A DNA stretch of 64,000 nucleotides from Eleusine coracana subsp. coracana (Eukaryota; Streptophyta; Magnoliopsida; Poales; Poaceae), in contig CM064432.1 of the NCBI GenBank assembly GCA_032690845.1, positions 56,790,071-56,854,070 on the forward strand, written 5' to 3'. Made by a program: the position numbers and the translations under genes. Below are positions 21,412 through 32,329 of the stretch, piece by piece. The first letter of the stretch is position 1. Every line of letters begins with the position of its first letter. The notes under the pieces were generated by a model. That model did no database searches, was not told the DNA's origin, and saw only the letters and a list, made by a program, of their open reading frames with translations.

Positions 21412-23120
21412 ATGGCAGAAAATGATACTGTTCAGTTGCATAAAGCCATTTTTGCACAGTATATTATGATGAAGAAATTATTCATGGAGCTAGAAGAGGA
21501 AAGAGAGGCTTCTGCAACTGCTGCAAGCGCAGCCTTGTCACTAATCCGTAAGCTTCAGAAAGAGAAGGATGCTGAGAGGATGGAAGCATGGCAGTACAAG
21601 AGAATAGCTGAGGAAAAGATGAACCATACTGACGGAGCTCTGGATGTTCTAAACGAAGTGATGGAGCAGAAGGAATTGGAGATCTCTTATCTGAGGAACC
21701 AGTTGAAAGTGTATAAACACAAGCTATTGGATGTTGGTATTAATGATTGTGACATTGCAGATGAGACAATAGCTACTAGCATACCTTTGTCTGCAATCAA
21801 GAGCATGGAGAATCCATGTCATAACATCAAAAGAAATTTCTCTCTGCCAACTTTGCAGATGAATAAACTGTTTGGTGATACAGGCATCAACAAAAATGAT
21901 GGAGCAGTGCAATCAGCAAGGAGCAGGCTAGATGGTTACACGTGCAATGTGAGTGATAATGAGTGGGAGCGAATTCCAAGAGATGGTAAGGCTTTAGAGC
22001 CCATGAAAAGTTTGTCAAGAGATATTAACTGTAAGGAAAAGAACATAGAAGAATTGAACCCTCCAAACAGTGGTATCTTACAGCACAATCAGCCATTGAA
22101 TGAGTCTTCATCCTCTTTGGTGAGTCATCAGACAGATATATGCAATGAAAGAGTATTAGAGGTCACTGAAGGTGTGATGGATACACTACATCGTGATCAA
22201 CTGAAAGATTGTTGTTTGGGCTCTGAACTGGCTGGAACTACAGTTCATCATACAAGTAATGTTTACGCACTCCAAAATCCAGAAAGAAGCAAGATGGAGA
22301 CAGGCCCCTCATGCACTGAACGTGACAGTGTGACAGAGGAATCAGAATCATCTGTGACAGTTGCTCCTAAAGAGCAAAGACCCCATTCTTTATCCAGGTT
22401 TGCTGCAACAAGAAAAGTTGGATCCATGAATAATGTTGATAGACATGTTCGTCTAAGCACCGAAAGTTGCACACCACGAGCTGGTGTTCAGAGAACCAAA
22501 TCTAGGCTGAAGAGAGTGCAAAGTGCAAAGATGGTTGAGTTGAAGGACCCTAGGACAAGCAAAGAGCAAATAATAATGCTGAAGGAGGTATATCAGCAGC
22601 TCAACATGATAGAATCACACATGAGACCTTCTGGTTCTCAAGAGAGCCCCCGAAATGACGCATCTCTAGATTCTGTTATGGAGGTACTTGTTTTTCCTTC
22701 TAGTTTACCTTGGCCCTTTTTCTCTGAGGAATCATTACATTTTTAAATTGTAGCATCATAGTCAGTATTGATTTAATTGCTCTAAGGATTGCTATCATTA
22801 TTTTGACAAGCATGCTCATGAATTATCTGCAGTGAACCCTGCACTACTATGAACTACTTCAGTCAAAAATGCTAATTTGATACCATATGAATATACTATA
22901 GAAATCCAAATGATTTCTGTAATATGTTCTTTTGCTAACAATTAAATAATGTTTAGTGCTGCTTTTTCATCTGTTTGCATATTCTGGGGATGTAATAAGA
23001 ATGGAGACAATTTCCTTTTACGTACTGGCAACTTCTATATATTTTTTTTGTATGAAGCTTATCGTTTTTGATAATGTAACACTTTTCTCCACAGGCAGCT
23101 CTCTCCTTCTCCATTTAGCA
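21412..23120 (+). CDS. GTD-binding (DUF593, zein-binding) domain protein, 431 aa
   Basis: Exon 1 runs 21412-22683 (424 codons, ending ATG GAG before GTACTT). A second exon, 23097-23120, adds AALSFSI and a TAG, in phase. Residues ~25-105 form the coiled-coil GTD-binding domain: a charged helix starting MELEEEREASATAASAALSL, continuing RKLQKEKDAERMEAWQYKR and ending with YLRNQLKVYKHKLL. This domain, first defined in maize FLOURY1 and found in plant MyoB proteins, binds the globular tail of class XI myosins. No N-terminal membrane helix is visible, unlike FLOURY1 or MyoB1-type members, so this is a soluble short member. The rest is Ser/Glu-rich and probably disordered, with a basic patch (RTKSRLKRVQSAK) and a second short helix (KEQIIMLKEVYQQLNMIE). 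Confidence 0.85.
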
Positions 23121-23313
23121 CGTCAGGCTTCTGCCATCCGAAGCATGTCGTCAGGCCGCCTCCAGATATTTGAATGTTGGATATGGAAGCGCAAGGTGAT
23201 GCTACAATGCAGTGATGAACAGATAAGGCTTTTTTCCCATTTAGATATCCCTTACCGATTCAGAGCAATGCAGTGAAAACTGGGGAATTTGTGGTTCACA
23301 TGGTTTGTAATGT

Positions 23314-23375
23314 ATCGCTATCCAAACGTGCTCAAGAACGGTTGATCGCTATCCAAACGTGCTCAGGAACGGTTG
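23314..23375. repeat. tandem duplication of a 31-bp unit
   Basis: The units 23314-23344 and 23345-23375 both start ATCGCTATCCAAACGTGCTC and differ at a single A/G position. They lie in the 3' region of the GTD-binding gene. Confidence 0.85.
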
Positions 23376-26044
23376 ACTCATTTTAAAACTGGAGGGATTA
23401 CCTATGTATAGAGCTCCACTATACGTACGCTTAGTCATGTCCGACTCGCGTCCCATCTAGTTATTGGCCTATCAAATTCACCCATGGTTTCATTTTGATC
23501 ACACAGCCCGGATATACATAGGGATGCAAGATTTCCACTTTGTTTTGCTGTACTGAGGATCATTCGTAGAGGGGTCTCTCACTTTTATAATCAAGTTTTT
23601 TGTTTAACAACTCGAGATTTTTCTTGAAGACTCAGAGCATCTGGACACGCCCCAAAAATTTGCCCATGCCATCGTACGATGTCAACAACACGGCATTTCC
23701 TAAGGAACATGCTTGAACCTTCTTCTATGTGCCTCAGAAATGATAAGTCAGGTTTATTCAATCCAATTCTTTCTTAGGAACCACGCCAGGCATTGCTATT
23801 GAATAAACTTGCTAGCCCTATGTTATCTTGGGGGCATCAATGCAATCTAATAGCTCAACGAAGATAACGTTTTGAAGCATGCTACTGGCTTTCCCTCGAA
23901 TATCCCAGCCGGTCCTCGTATTCGACCGATACACTCCAAGAAGTCCGTTTCCGTCGATGTTTCATGTGAACAGGTAAGCTAAAGGTGAAGATGGACAAAG
24001 ACGTTTCCCACCTAATTGAAGATAAAAGAAGACACGTGTTCAAAGAAAATGGTATGGGTAATTGCATTGATCCTGATGAACACAAGCAAGAATCGATGTT
24101 TCGGGGTTCCTGAATCTGGCTAGTCACCTAAAAACTGCCAGAAAATTTTGCACGATTCTCATTGAGCGGTCATGTCATGGGCAGTTGGCTGGTGACACGA
24201 GCAACTGCCAACTGCGAACTGAGAGAGGACTTTGTCAAGATTCAGCTGGTCATGGCATGCGGCAGGGATGGTGAATTAGTAATGTTTGTAGAACCAAATG
24301 AACCAACATCATGGCTGCTGAATATATTAAACTTTCAGCCGAATCAATTGACATATAAAGTCGTTCCTTATTACAAAATCCTGCACATACAGGGAACTCA
24401 TAGAATTACAAAAATAAAAGTTTGATCCATCAATCTAACAACGAAATTAACTAGAAAGTAATGCCATTAAAGAACTGCCATAAGGAGAATAATGATTCAG
24501 GGTGATGGGACGCCGCTCCAAGCCATGAAACTCTTGCTGATGACCAGTTGATCGATTTCTTTCTCCATTGATGAATTAACTATGTAATTGAATCCCCCGA
24601 AAAAAAACAAACAAACTGTGCGATCGAACGAATTGCTAATCATACTCACGTTGGAAAACTTGAATGTCTGTTTTCATGTCCACAGCATCTGAACATTTGT
24701 TGCGGCGCATTGCAAGGACGCCGTGCTATTTGATAGTGCTACCAGAATTGGAACTGGTCCAGGATGTCTGTTTTCATGTCCAAATCTGCCTGCTACACTT
24801 AATTACTCCGGTCATACTGTTTAGATCATGGCTAGTAGTAGTTGCTGCAGACATAATGAATTTTGCTGGTAAGAGCGCAGCAACTTGTTATTACTTCGGA
24901 CGGCCAAAATCTGTTGGCAGTTATTTGATGGAATGTGACATGAAGTCGGGTTCATGTTGCTTAAGAAAATAATAAGCTGCATGTTTTCATCATTTATTTT
25001 CTTTAGAATATATAGGTTAAAGTGCGAACTGACTGAAACATATATTTCTGAAAGAAATAAACTACTAAAATGGAACGATGGAGAAGAAGAAATAGAACGG
25101 TCAAACCTGAACGTCGCATTTTCTCCCTGCGTGGTATAGGTTAGCTATTCCATATCTTTCGACCCCAGACACATTTGGTCAACTCCAGTTAAACAGCACT
25201 ATAACAGTTCGCCAAGATCTCACGCAAAGATTGCTAAACTTGCACCCCGCCAATTTATTCCTATCTTCTCTTACTCAATGGCCCGAGCGGGTTTCAGACA
25301 GTATTGCAATTTGCAAGCGATAAATTAGAACCCACAAATTCATGGACACAGTCAGAAAACCGGTGCTAGAACGGCTAGCATCGCGGATGTGCGTTGAAAA
25401 AAAAAATCGGCATCATGCTGCTATTTTATTGACCCAAGCAGCCATTTACTATCGGTATCGCGTCATTGAAAAAGAGTTGCACTAGCCACTTGGAACTTTG
25501 ATATCTGATGAAGAAGAACCTTTATGTTCGTGTTTCAGTGAGCCACGGATGTTCCATTTGGACCCGGTAACTGGCACGGCGGCATACCCGATTTGACTTT
25601 ACCAGTCAACGTTCAGCAGTTCCTAATCAGCACGCCTTATCATACTCTTGGCGTTGAAGATTGTAAACAATATTTCTCAAACCAGCAGTCAGCAGAACCG
25701 TTCAGTTTACGGTTTATTTGAAGAGCGATTTGACTAGCACAGTATTTCCTGTGCGTGCCGTCAGAAGATTGCGACATTGTTTTCTAATACCAGAAGTCAA
25801 ACCTGTGACGAAATTTGTTTTGTTTGTACGCGTATGCGGTAGGAAAAGAACGCTTCCGTTCAGAGTTTTGTGCAGTCCAGGATTCCAGCGGGCCTGGCGT
25901 GCATGCAGTGTGAGAGGGCAAGAAAAAACCAGTGAGATGGCGCCGAATTTGGACGAGATTTCGGGGGGAGGTGTCATGGTTCATCAACAGATAGATAATC
26001 AGCCAGCCAGGTGTGTGTGCGAGAGAGAGAGAGCAGAGAGATGG

Positions 26045-26172
26045 GCGGTTAATAAGTAAGCAGACAGAGCAGCAGCTGGCGGCTCACTGTTACTCACTGA
26101 GAAAGAGAGAGAAAAAAAAAGAGCGGTTAATAAGTAAGCAGACAGAGCAGTAGCTGGCGGCTCACTGTTACT
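26045..26172. repeat. duplicated 50-bp block, 78-bp period
   Basis: The block GCGGTTAATAAGTAAGCAGA... (26045-26094) recurs at 26123-26172 with one C/T difference. GA-rich filler separates the copies. It lies within 300 bp of the start codon of the AP2 gene, so it duplicates promoter or 5'-UTR sequence. Confidence 0.85.
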
Positions 26173-26334
26173 ACACTTATTTGGCACGCTCGCGCCGCGC
26201 TAACCTCTTACCGGAACCCAGCTAATTGTGCCGCCTCATCACCTCTGGCCTGCGCGTCTTTAAAGCCACCTCGCACTGCCATCTTTGGCAAGCTTGTTCA
26301 GAGGCCACCACCGCAACGGCTCGCCCTCGCTCCA

Positions 26335-28664
26335 ATGGCCAGGCCCCGCAAGAACGCCGCCACGGCCAGCGACAATTCCAGCACCGCCGGCGCCGTCGTA
26401 AAGCCGAAGCCGACGCCGAAGCCGAAGCCGAAGCGGGCGCGGAAGAGCGCGCCGCCGGAGTGCCGCCCCTCCTCGCGCAGCTCGGCCTTCCGCGGCGTGA
26501 CGCGGCACCGGTGGACGGGGCGGTTCGAGGCGCACCTATGGGACAAGGACACGTGGAACCACGAGTCGCAGACGAGGAAGAAGAAGGGCAAGCAAGGTTG
26601 GTTTCGGCCCGTCCGTCGTCCTCATCGGCTTCGGCTGCTGCTGATGCCGATCACCAGCCGCTTTGATCGATTTTTAGTTTGTGAAATTCCGGTACGCGAT
26701 TGACTGACTGACCTTCTCTGTGTTTCTTTCCCCGTGCCATGTCCGCGGCGGCGCTTCCTTATCCCTGCATTCGGATTTGGCGCCACGCACGTGCAGTTTA
26801 TCTCGGTGAGCAAAAGGCTCCTTGTTGACCTTATCACGAAACAGACGGCTCGTTGAGTGTTGGCATGAGCTGGTTAGTTATTCAATCAGCTGGAGCGTGC
26901 GGGTTTCGCTCAAATATTTTTTTTCCCTCGGCGGTGCAGGGGCGTACGACGACGAGGAAGCGGCGGCGCGAGCGTACGACCTGGCGGCGTTGAAGTACTG
27001 GGGGCCCGGCACCGTCCTTAACTTCCCGGTATCCCCTCTCATCTTCAGAACTCGGTGCTTTTTCTACAATAACAGGTGGAGTTGAATCGGATTGTGATAA
27101 TTCTTGCCGGAAATTCTTTCAGTTGTGCAGCTACGATGAGGAGCTCAAGGAAATGGAAGGGCAGTCCAGGGAGGAGTACATTGGATCGGTGAGGAGGAAG
27201 AGCAGCGGGTTCTCCAGAGGGGTGTCCAAGTACAGAGGCGTTGCAAGGTTCAGTTAACTTCAGCTGCTGGAAGTTTCCACTGACCATTTGATTTCCAGCT
27301 GTCAAGCAATATTCAGTTAACTTTACACTGACTTGTTTCTACATTTCTCTCTTTCTTGTGCAGGCATCATCACAACGGGAGATGGGAGGCCCGGATCGGC
27401 CGCGTGCTGGGCAACAAGTATCTGTACCTGGGCACTTACGGTAAGTAAGTTTCTTATGATCTGACATATTTTCTCTTCCGGATGAGAATCTATTCGTGTC
27501 GTCTGAGTCAGCATGTGTTATCCAAAAAGGTAGTCGTCTGGTGTCGTTACTAGATTGGTGGTATTCATCTTTTGAACCATACAAGAAATAAAACCAATTC
27601 GTTTTTCGTAGATAAAGAAGCTTAGATCGATGCTCTCTTCCACCCATTCTCGAACATTGCTAATGTGTTGGTTCCGGGGAAGAACATTGAAAATGTTTGC
27701 AAAAAGGATGTCCTTGAAGTCAAAAGGTTAGGCGATCTTCACACATCACACGGGGAGGGGGTATGGAGTTAGGCTAGCGTAGGATAGAGAATGATAAGTA
27801 ACTATCATGACCGTTTAACCGATTACTTTTTTTCTTCCCAACAAACTGCTCTGCTTATTCTGCTGTGTCACTTTCTAGTGGACTGTTCTGTTCCATCTCT
27901 ATGGGCTCTGACTTCCAGCTGAGCAGCAGTGAGATTTGTACTAACAGAGAACCAAAAGTTTACTGGCACTTAATTACCACAACTCCATTTACATGACAGC
28001 AACTCAGGAGGAGGCAGCGGTGGCGTACGACATCGCCGCGATCGAGCACCGCGGCCTCAACGCCGTCACCAACTTCGACATCAGCCACTACGTCAACTGG
28101 CACCGCCGCCGCCTCGACGCCACCGCTGAGACGATTCCAGTCCAGCTACCAAACGATGAAGAGCATGCTCACGCCACCATCGGCTCCGACGAAATCGCGG
28201 CCTTTCACGACGGCGAGCACCAGTACCACATCGCTGACTCCTACATCGTGCAGCTCCCTGATGATGACCAGGTGATGATGATGACGCCGGTCCGTGAGGC
28301 GCCGCCGTCGTCGGCGCTAGACCTGCTGCTGCGGTCGCCCAAATTCAAGGAGATGATGGAGCAGGTTACCGCGGCGGCGGCGGCGGCGACGGCAACTGAG
28401 AGCGACAACACTAGCTCATCGTCGTCGTCGTTTTCACCATCATCGTTGTCGCAGCAGTCGCCGGAGCCGCAGCCGGAGTCAAGCGGCGGCGCGTCGTCGG
28501 CTCCGCCGTGCAGCTTCTTCCCGGAGGACGTGCAGACGCACTTCGAGTGCGACGACGACGGCGGCATGAGCTTCGCCTTCGCGGAGGTGGACACGTTCCT
28601 CTTCGGGGACCTGGGCTCGTACGCCGCGCCCATGTTCCAGTGCGACCAGGACGTGTTCGTGTAG
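26335..28664 (+). CDS. AP2-family transcription factor, WRI3/ADAP-like, two AP2 domains, 408 aa
   Basis: Six exons: 26335-26596, 26797-26805 (a 9-nt micro-exon), 26940-27028, 27123-27247, 27364-27440 and 28000-28664. All phases agree. An acidic/basic N-terminus with a KPKPKP track (possible NLS with KRARK) precedes AP2 domain 1 (from FRGVTRHRWTGRFEAHLWD, residue 52), which runs through the micro-exon (VYLGAYD) to LNFP. A linker follows (SREEYIGSVRRKSSGFSRG), then AP2 domain 2 (VSKYRGVARHHHNGRWEAR to NAVTNFDISHY). The C-terminus is acidic, Ser/Gln-rich and probably activating. WRINKLED-type factors bind AW-box promoters and activate fatty-acid and cuticular-lipid genes. The linker and ATQEEA segment fit WRI3/ADAP (At1g16060 type) better than WRI1. 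A nuclear regulator is expected. Confidence 0.93.
26797..26805 (+). other. 9-nt micro-exon of the AP2 gene
   Basis: TTTATCTCG lies between a GTGCAG acceptor and a GTGAGC donor. It restores Val-Tyr-Leu of the AP2 domain 1 motif KGKQVYLGAYD; without it the frame survives but the domain loses its conserved core. The same micro-exon is known in WRI1 and relatives. Gene finders often miss it. Confidence 0.92.
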
Positions 28665-28813
28665 ATCCATAGGATGACTTAGGGAGCTGAAAACGGCTCA
28701 CAAAGTCAGAGCTAAACTGCAGAGTTGATGATTTTGTTTTTGCACTGATTCAAATAGGTAGAAAATGGTGCTGAATTAGTTTATCTCTGTCTTCAATCCC
28801 TGTGAGAAATGGG

Positions 28814-29142
28814 AGGAGCTTGCGTAAATTGCTTAAGGAAAAACATACTGGTAACAGCTTCTATGTTTGGTAGTTATCTGCTTTTATCAATGCTAATTCC
28901 TCTTTCTGTGAACCCAAGCACTAAAACTGATGTTCTAGTCGCCCGACTAAAATTTTTAATGCTCAAATTTTTTTCACAGAAATTCTGCAGAAAAATATGA
29001 AACGGAAAAAGGGACAATTGCGTCTATGGTCCTGTTTCCAAGTCCAATTGCACGTTTCACCTGTTTTTCAAGAGTTTACACGTTTAACCCTACTTTTTTA
29101 AGAATGGCTTGCATGATTAGTGTACAAATATTCAGCAAATGA
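28814..29142. repeat. copy A of a diverged direct duplication downstream of the AP2 gene
   Basis: AGGAGCTTGCGTAAATTGCT at 28814 begins a roughly 330-bp block. It recurs, at about 90 percent identity by eye, as 29674-29789 plus 35698-35911; that second copy is split by the copia element. Copy A ends exactly where a minus-strand Helitron 3' terminus starts (29143), whereas copy B continues differently. Confidence 0.75.
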
Positions 29143-29173
29143 CTAGCAAAATACCCGTGCGTTACAACGAATT
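29143..29173 (-). mobile_element. Helitron 3' terminus, minus strand (degenerate)
   Basis: On the minus strand the sequence reads CGTTGTAACGCACGGGTATTTTG followed by CTAG and then T, closely related to the terminus at 5850. The stem is reduced to about three pairs. The element would extend rightward; its 5' end was not identified, so 29174-29673 is probably its interior. Confidence 0.5.
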
Positions 29174-29673
29174 AGAGAAAAAAAAATCACAAGATGGTAT
29201 TGTTTCCTTTATATCTACTTATACCAGAGGCATGTACATGGTATACCATTAGATTGTTCTATGTTTGTGATAGATTTTAAAATCATATCTATGTATCAAA
29301 CTAATTTTGATACAATGAAGAGTTTTATCCAACAGTAATAACAATCTGACCCAACGGTCCAACCAAGATGTTGAAAATATTTCATTGAGCTTGGCACGCT
29401 TTTTATTTACTTCCAAAAGCCGGAATTGGAATACAACATTCTCCGATGTTCTGGTTCTGTTTTAATTGCATCACATGAGAAAACTCCGATATGCTGAGGT
29501 TTTCTTTTTAGTGTAGTAACCCTATATCATGTGTGTTTCTTGACGAATGATCTATAATTTCATCTAATCATGATATTATCATAAAATATCAGAAGTTGAT
29601 AAGCTGTTAAACCTTATAATAAAAAAATACATATAACGTAATACTAAGTCATTACCATAAGCAAATTACCATC

Positions 29674-29789
29674 AGGAGCTTGCGTAAATTGCTTAAGAAA
29701 AAACATACTAGTAACAGCTTCTATGTTTCGTAGTTATCTGCTTTTATCAGTGCTAATTCCTCTTTGCAGTGAAGCGAAGAACTAAAACT
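29674..29789. repeat. copy B (left part) of the direct duplication
   Basis: It matches 28814-28940 and is interrupted after AAACT by the copia LTR. The homologous sequence resumes at 35698 with AAACTGATGTCC. Confidence 0.75.
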
Positions 29790-29935
29790 TGATAGATTAA
29801 GTCTTAATTGGTTGTATCTAGTAGCATTAGTTTTCTTTTAGCTATTTCCCTTGTTGCCCTTGTGGCCTATAAATATATAACCTGGACCCTTATTAAGCTG
29901 TGTGTGGTGTGAATACAATTTATTTTGGACCAACA
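29790..29935 (+). repeat. 5' LTR of the copia element (146 bp)
   Basis: Starts TGATAGATTAAG and ends CCAACA. It has a TATAAATA promoter-like box in the middle. LTRs this short occur in a minority of plant copia lineages. Confidence 0.92.
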
Positions 29936-29950
29936 ATTGGTACAGAGCCA
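29936..29950 (+). promoter_or_regulatory. primer binding site (initiator tRNA-Met type)
   Basis: ATTGGTACAGAGCCA directly follows the LTR. Compared with the standard TGGTATCAGAGC complement of the plant initiator tRNA, it lacks one base. Confidence 0.75.
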
Positions 29951-30368
29951 GAAATCACGAAAGTGCCACTCCACCCCAAAACCCTAGCTAGCCTCTCCTC
30001 TGCTCACTCTCTCTCTCACCCGAGCTACTGTAGCAGGGCGGCGGCGGCGCACCACCCAATCCCCGCGAGCGCGCCCCTCTCTATCCCCTCTGCACCTCTC
30101 CCCGTCGACGTGACCGCGCACGCGCGCGCGTGCTCCTCGGGCCACAGGCGCCCGTGACTGAGCAGCAGCGGCGGCGGCGGCTCGATTCGGGCGAGGCGGC
30201 AGCGGAAGAAGGCGCGCGGCCCGATTGAAGAAGCAACGGCGGCGCGGCTGGATCCCGACCCGACGGCAGGAGCGGCGGAGCTCGGCGCACAGCCCTGACG
30301 CGACTCCCTGCGCGCGCGTGCTCCTCGGGCCAGAGGCGGAGGCGGAGGCGGCCTGACCCGGCTGCGGC

Positions 30369-32185
30369 GTGGCTCGACTCGTGGGCGGCGGCGGCGGATC
30401 TCGATTCGGCGGAGCACGAGGCAGGAGGTGGCTAGGCAGCGGCGCTCGTGAGGCTTCGACCCCGGTGGATCTCGACTCCGACGGCTCGGTCTCCCTACCG
30501 CGGCTTCAATCCGACGGCCCGGCGACGCGCGGGTGGCTCGATCCAGACCCGGGCCAGCTCCTCCCGCGCGGCTGTGCGCGGATCCCGGTGGCTCCGGACA
30601 CCTCGGCAACAGAGGAGAAGGTGCGGCAGCAGCCCGTCCTCGAACCTGCAGCAGCAGCTCATCCCCGACACTCTCTCACTCAACACTCTCATGGCGGACC
30701 CTCGTGGAGCGCGCGCACATTCGCGCCCAGCCTCCTGCGTCTCGCGCGTGAGCAGCCACGGCTCGATGGCATCGAGTGCGAGGCGGCGGCAGCAGCGGTA
30801 GCGACTGAGCGCGAGGCGGCGGCAGCACGAGAGGCCGGCCAGGTACGCAGGGAGGCGGAGGAGCGCGAGGCTGCGGCGGCACGAGCCGCGCGCCTTGCGA
30901 CGGCACAGGCGGAGGCGGCACGTGCGTTGGAGGTGGAGCGGCAGGCCGCGGCGGTAGCTCAAGCTGCGGCGGCTGCGGCAGCTGCACAGCGGCAGGCGGC
31001 GGAGGAGGCACGAGAGGCCCTTGCGGCGCTGGAGGCGGAGGACCGCCTGGCGCGCGCAGGGGGGAACCGGAATACGGAGGTGGAGCGGTGGGTCGTTGAT
31101 CCACACCGGAGGCAGGGGAGCCACATCGATGACTTCGACGATGACTACCGGAGCCATGACTCACGGTGTCGTGTCTCCCGTTCACCGGAGCGGCGTTGCG
31201 GTCGCCACGATCGGTGGGACTCTCCCGTTGTCATCCGTGAGGCTGGCGGCGGCACGCCGTGGCCGATGCTCAGCAAGACTAACTACACCGAGTGGAGCGC
31301 TGTCATGAAGGTGAAGTTGTAGGTGCGACATATGTGGGATGGTGTTGACAACGGCGACGTCGATGACCATGAGGACCGGCGGGCGTTGGAGGCGCTGCTC
31401 GCCGCGGTCCCGATGGAGTTGGCGGCAACCTTGGCGGAGAAGGCGACCACCAAGGAGGCTTGGGATGCTATTGCTGCGTCCCGAGTTGGCAGTGATCGAG
31501 CATGTAAGTCCACCATCCAGAAGCTTCGTAAGGAGTGGGATCGTTTGGTTTTCAAGCCGGGCGAGGACATCGACGACTTCACCCTCCGCCTCGCCAGCCT
31601 GATGCAGCAGCTGGCGCGGTTCAGCGACGACGACATCACTGAGGAGAAAGCTGTCAAGAAGTTCCTCCGTGTCGTCCCCAAGAAGTACTCCCAGGTCGCC
31701 ATCTCCATCGAGACTCTGATGGACCTCTCCGAGGTGACAATCGAGGAGCTGTCGGGGCGGCTCAAAGCCGTCGATGACCGAGAGGAGTTGTCCCATGCCG
31801 AGTCGGCGACCTCGGGCGGCAAGCTGCTTCTCACCGAGGAGCAGTGGCGCGCTCGGCAGGGGGAGCGAAGGAAGACGGAGGCTTCAGGATCGTCTTCGGG
31901 GCGTTCACGTCGCCCACGGGGGAAGGGCAAGGCTGCCCCACCTCGTGGCGGCGACGATGGCGGTGGTGGCTAGCGCAAGGCCACTCGGAACGACATCTGT
32001 CACAACTGTGGCAGGAAGGGGCATTGGGCCAAGGAGTGCAGGCAGCCGAAGCGTGGAGGCGGTGACGGTGACGGTCGTGGCGACGGCGGTGGTTGCGGTG
32101 GCGGCCGCGACGGCGGTGGCGGTCACGGCGGCCAGGCTCACGTTGCTGAGGCACAGGAGCCGGCGTTGTTCCTGATGCACGGGAG
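30369..32185 (+). pseudogene. gag of the copia element, with two in-frame stops
   Basis: One frame runs from about 30369 through the Gag core (MLSKTNYTEWSAVMKVKL), is broken by TAG at 31320-31322, continues 31323-31970 (MWDGVDN, EAWDAI, KEWDRL, FTLRLASLMQQL), is broken again by TAG at 31971-31973, and then encodes the CCHC zinc knuckle CHNCGRKGHWAKEC (about 32001-32042). The N-terminal part (about 30760-31060) is an Ala/Glu/Arg-rich predicted coiled coil that is unusually long for a copia Gag. Gag would form the virus-like particle and bind element RNA. Confidence 0.85.
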
Positions 32186-32329
32186 TGTCGAGCTTCTCTC
32201 CACTCCCGTGCAAGCAGCCGCTGCACTACTCCACTTCGATGAGCCCGTGCTTCACAGGCCTTCCTCCACTTCGATGAGGCACTTGCTTCAGCCTTCCTCG
32301 TGAAGGGTTTGAGCGACAGATGCGATAGC

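Larger units (their letters stand above)
23121..26334. other. intergenic region; 3' flank of GTD-binding gene and promoter of AP2 gene
   Basis: About 3.2 kb without a supportable gene. Short frames between 24160 and 25140 lack domains and splice context. Two local duplications (23314-23375 and 26045-26172) and a GA-rich stretch (26018-26040) are the only structures noted. Confidence 0.5.

Noticed and set aside
24162..25139. Small plus-strand frames between the GTD-binding and AP2 genes
   Set aside because: Short, no domain, no splice support; a repeated TGTCTGTTTTCATGTCCA segment inside one of them suggests a local duplication.
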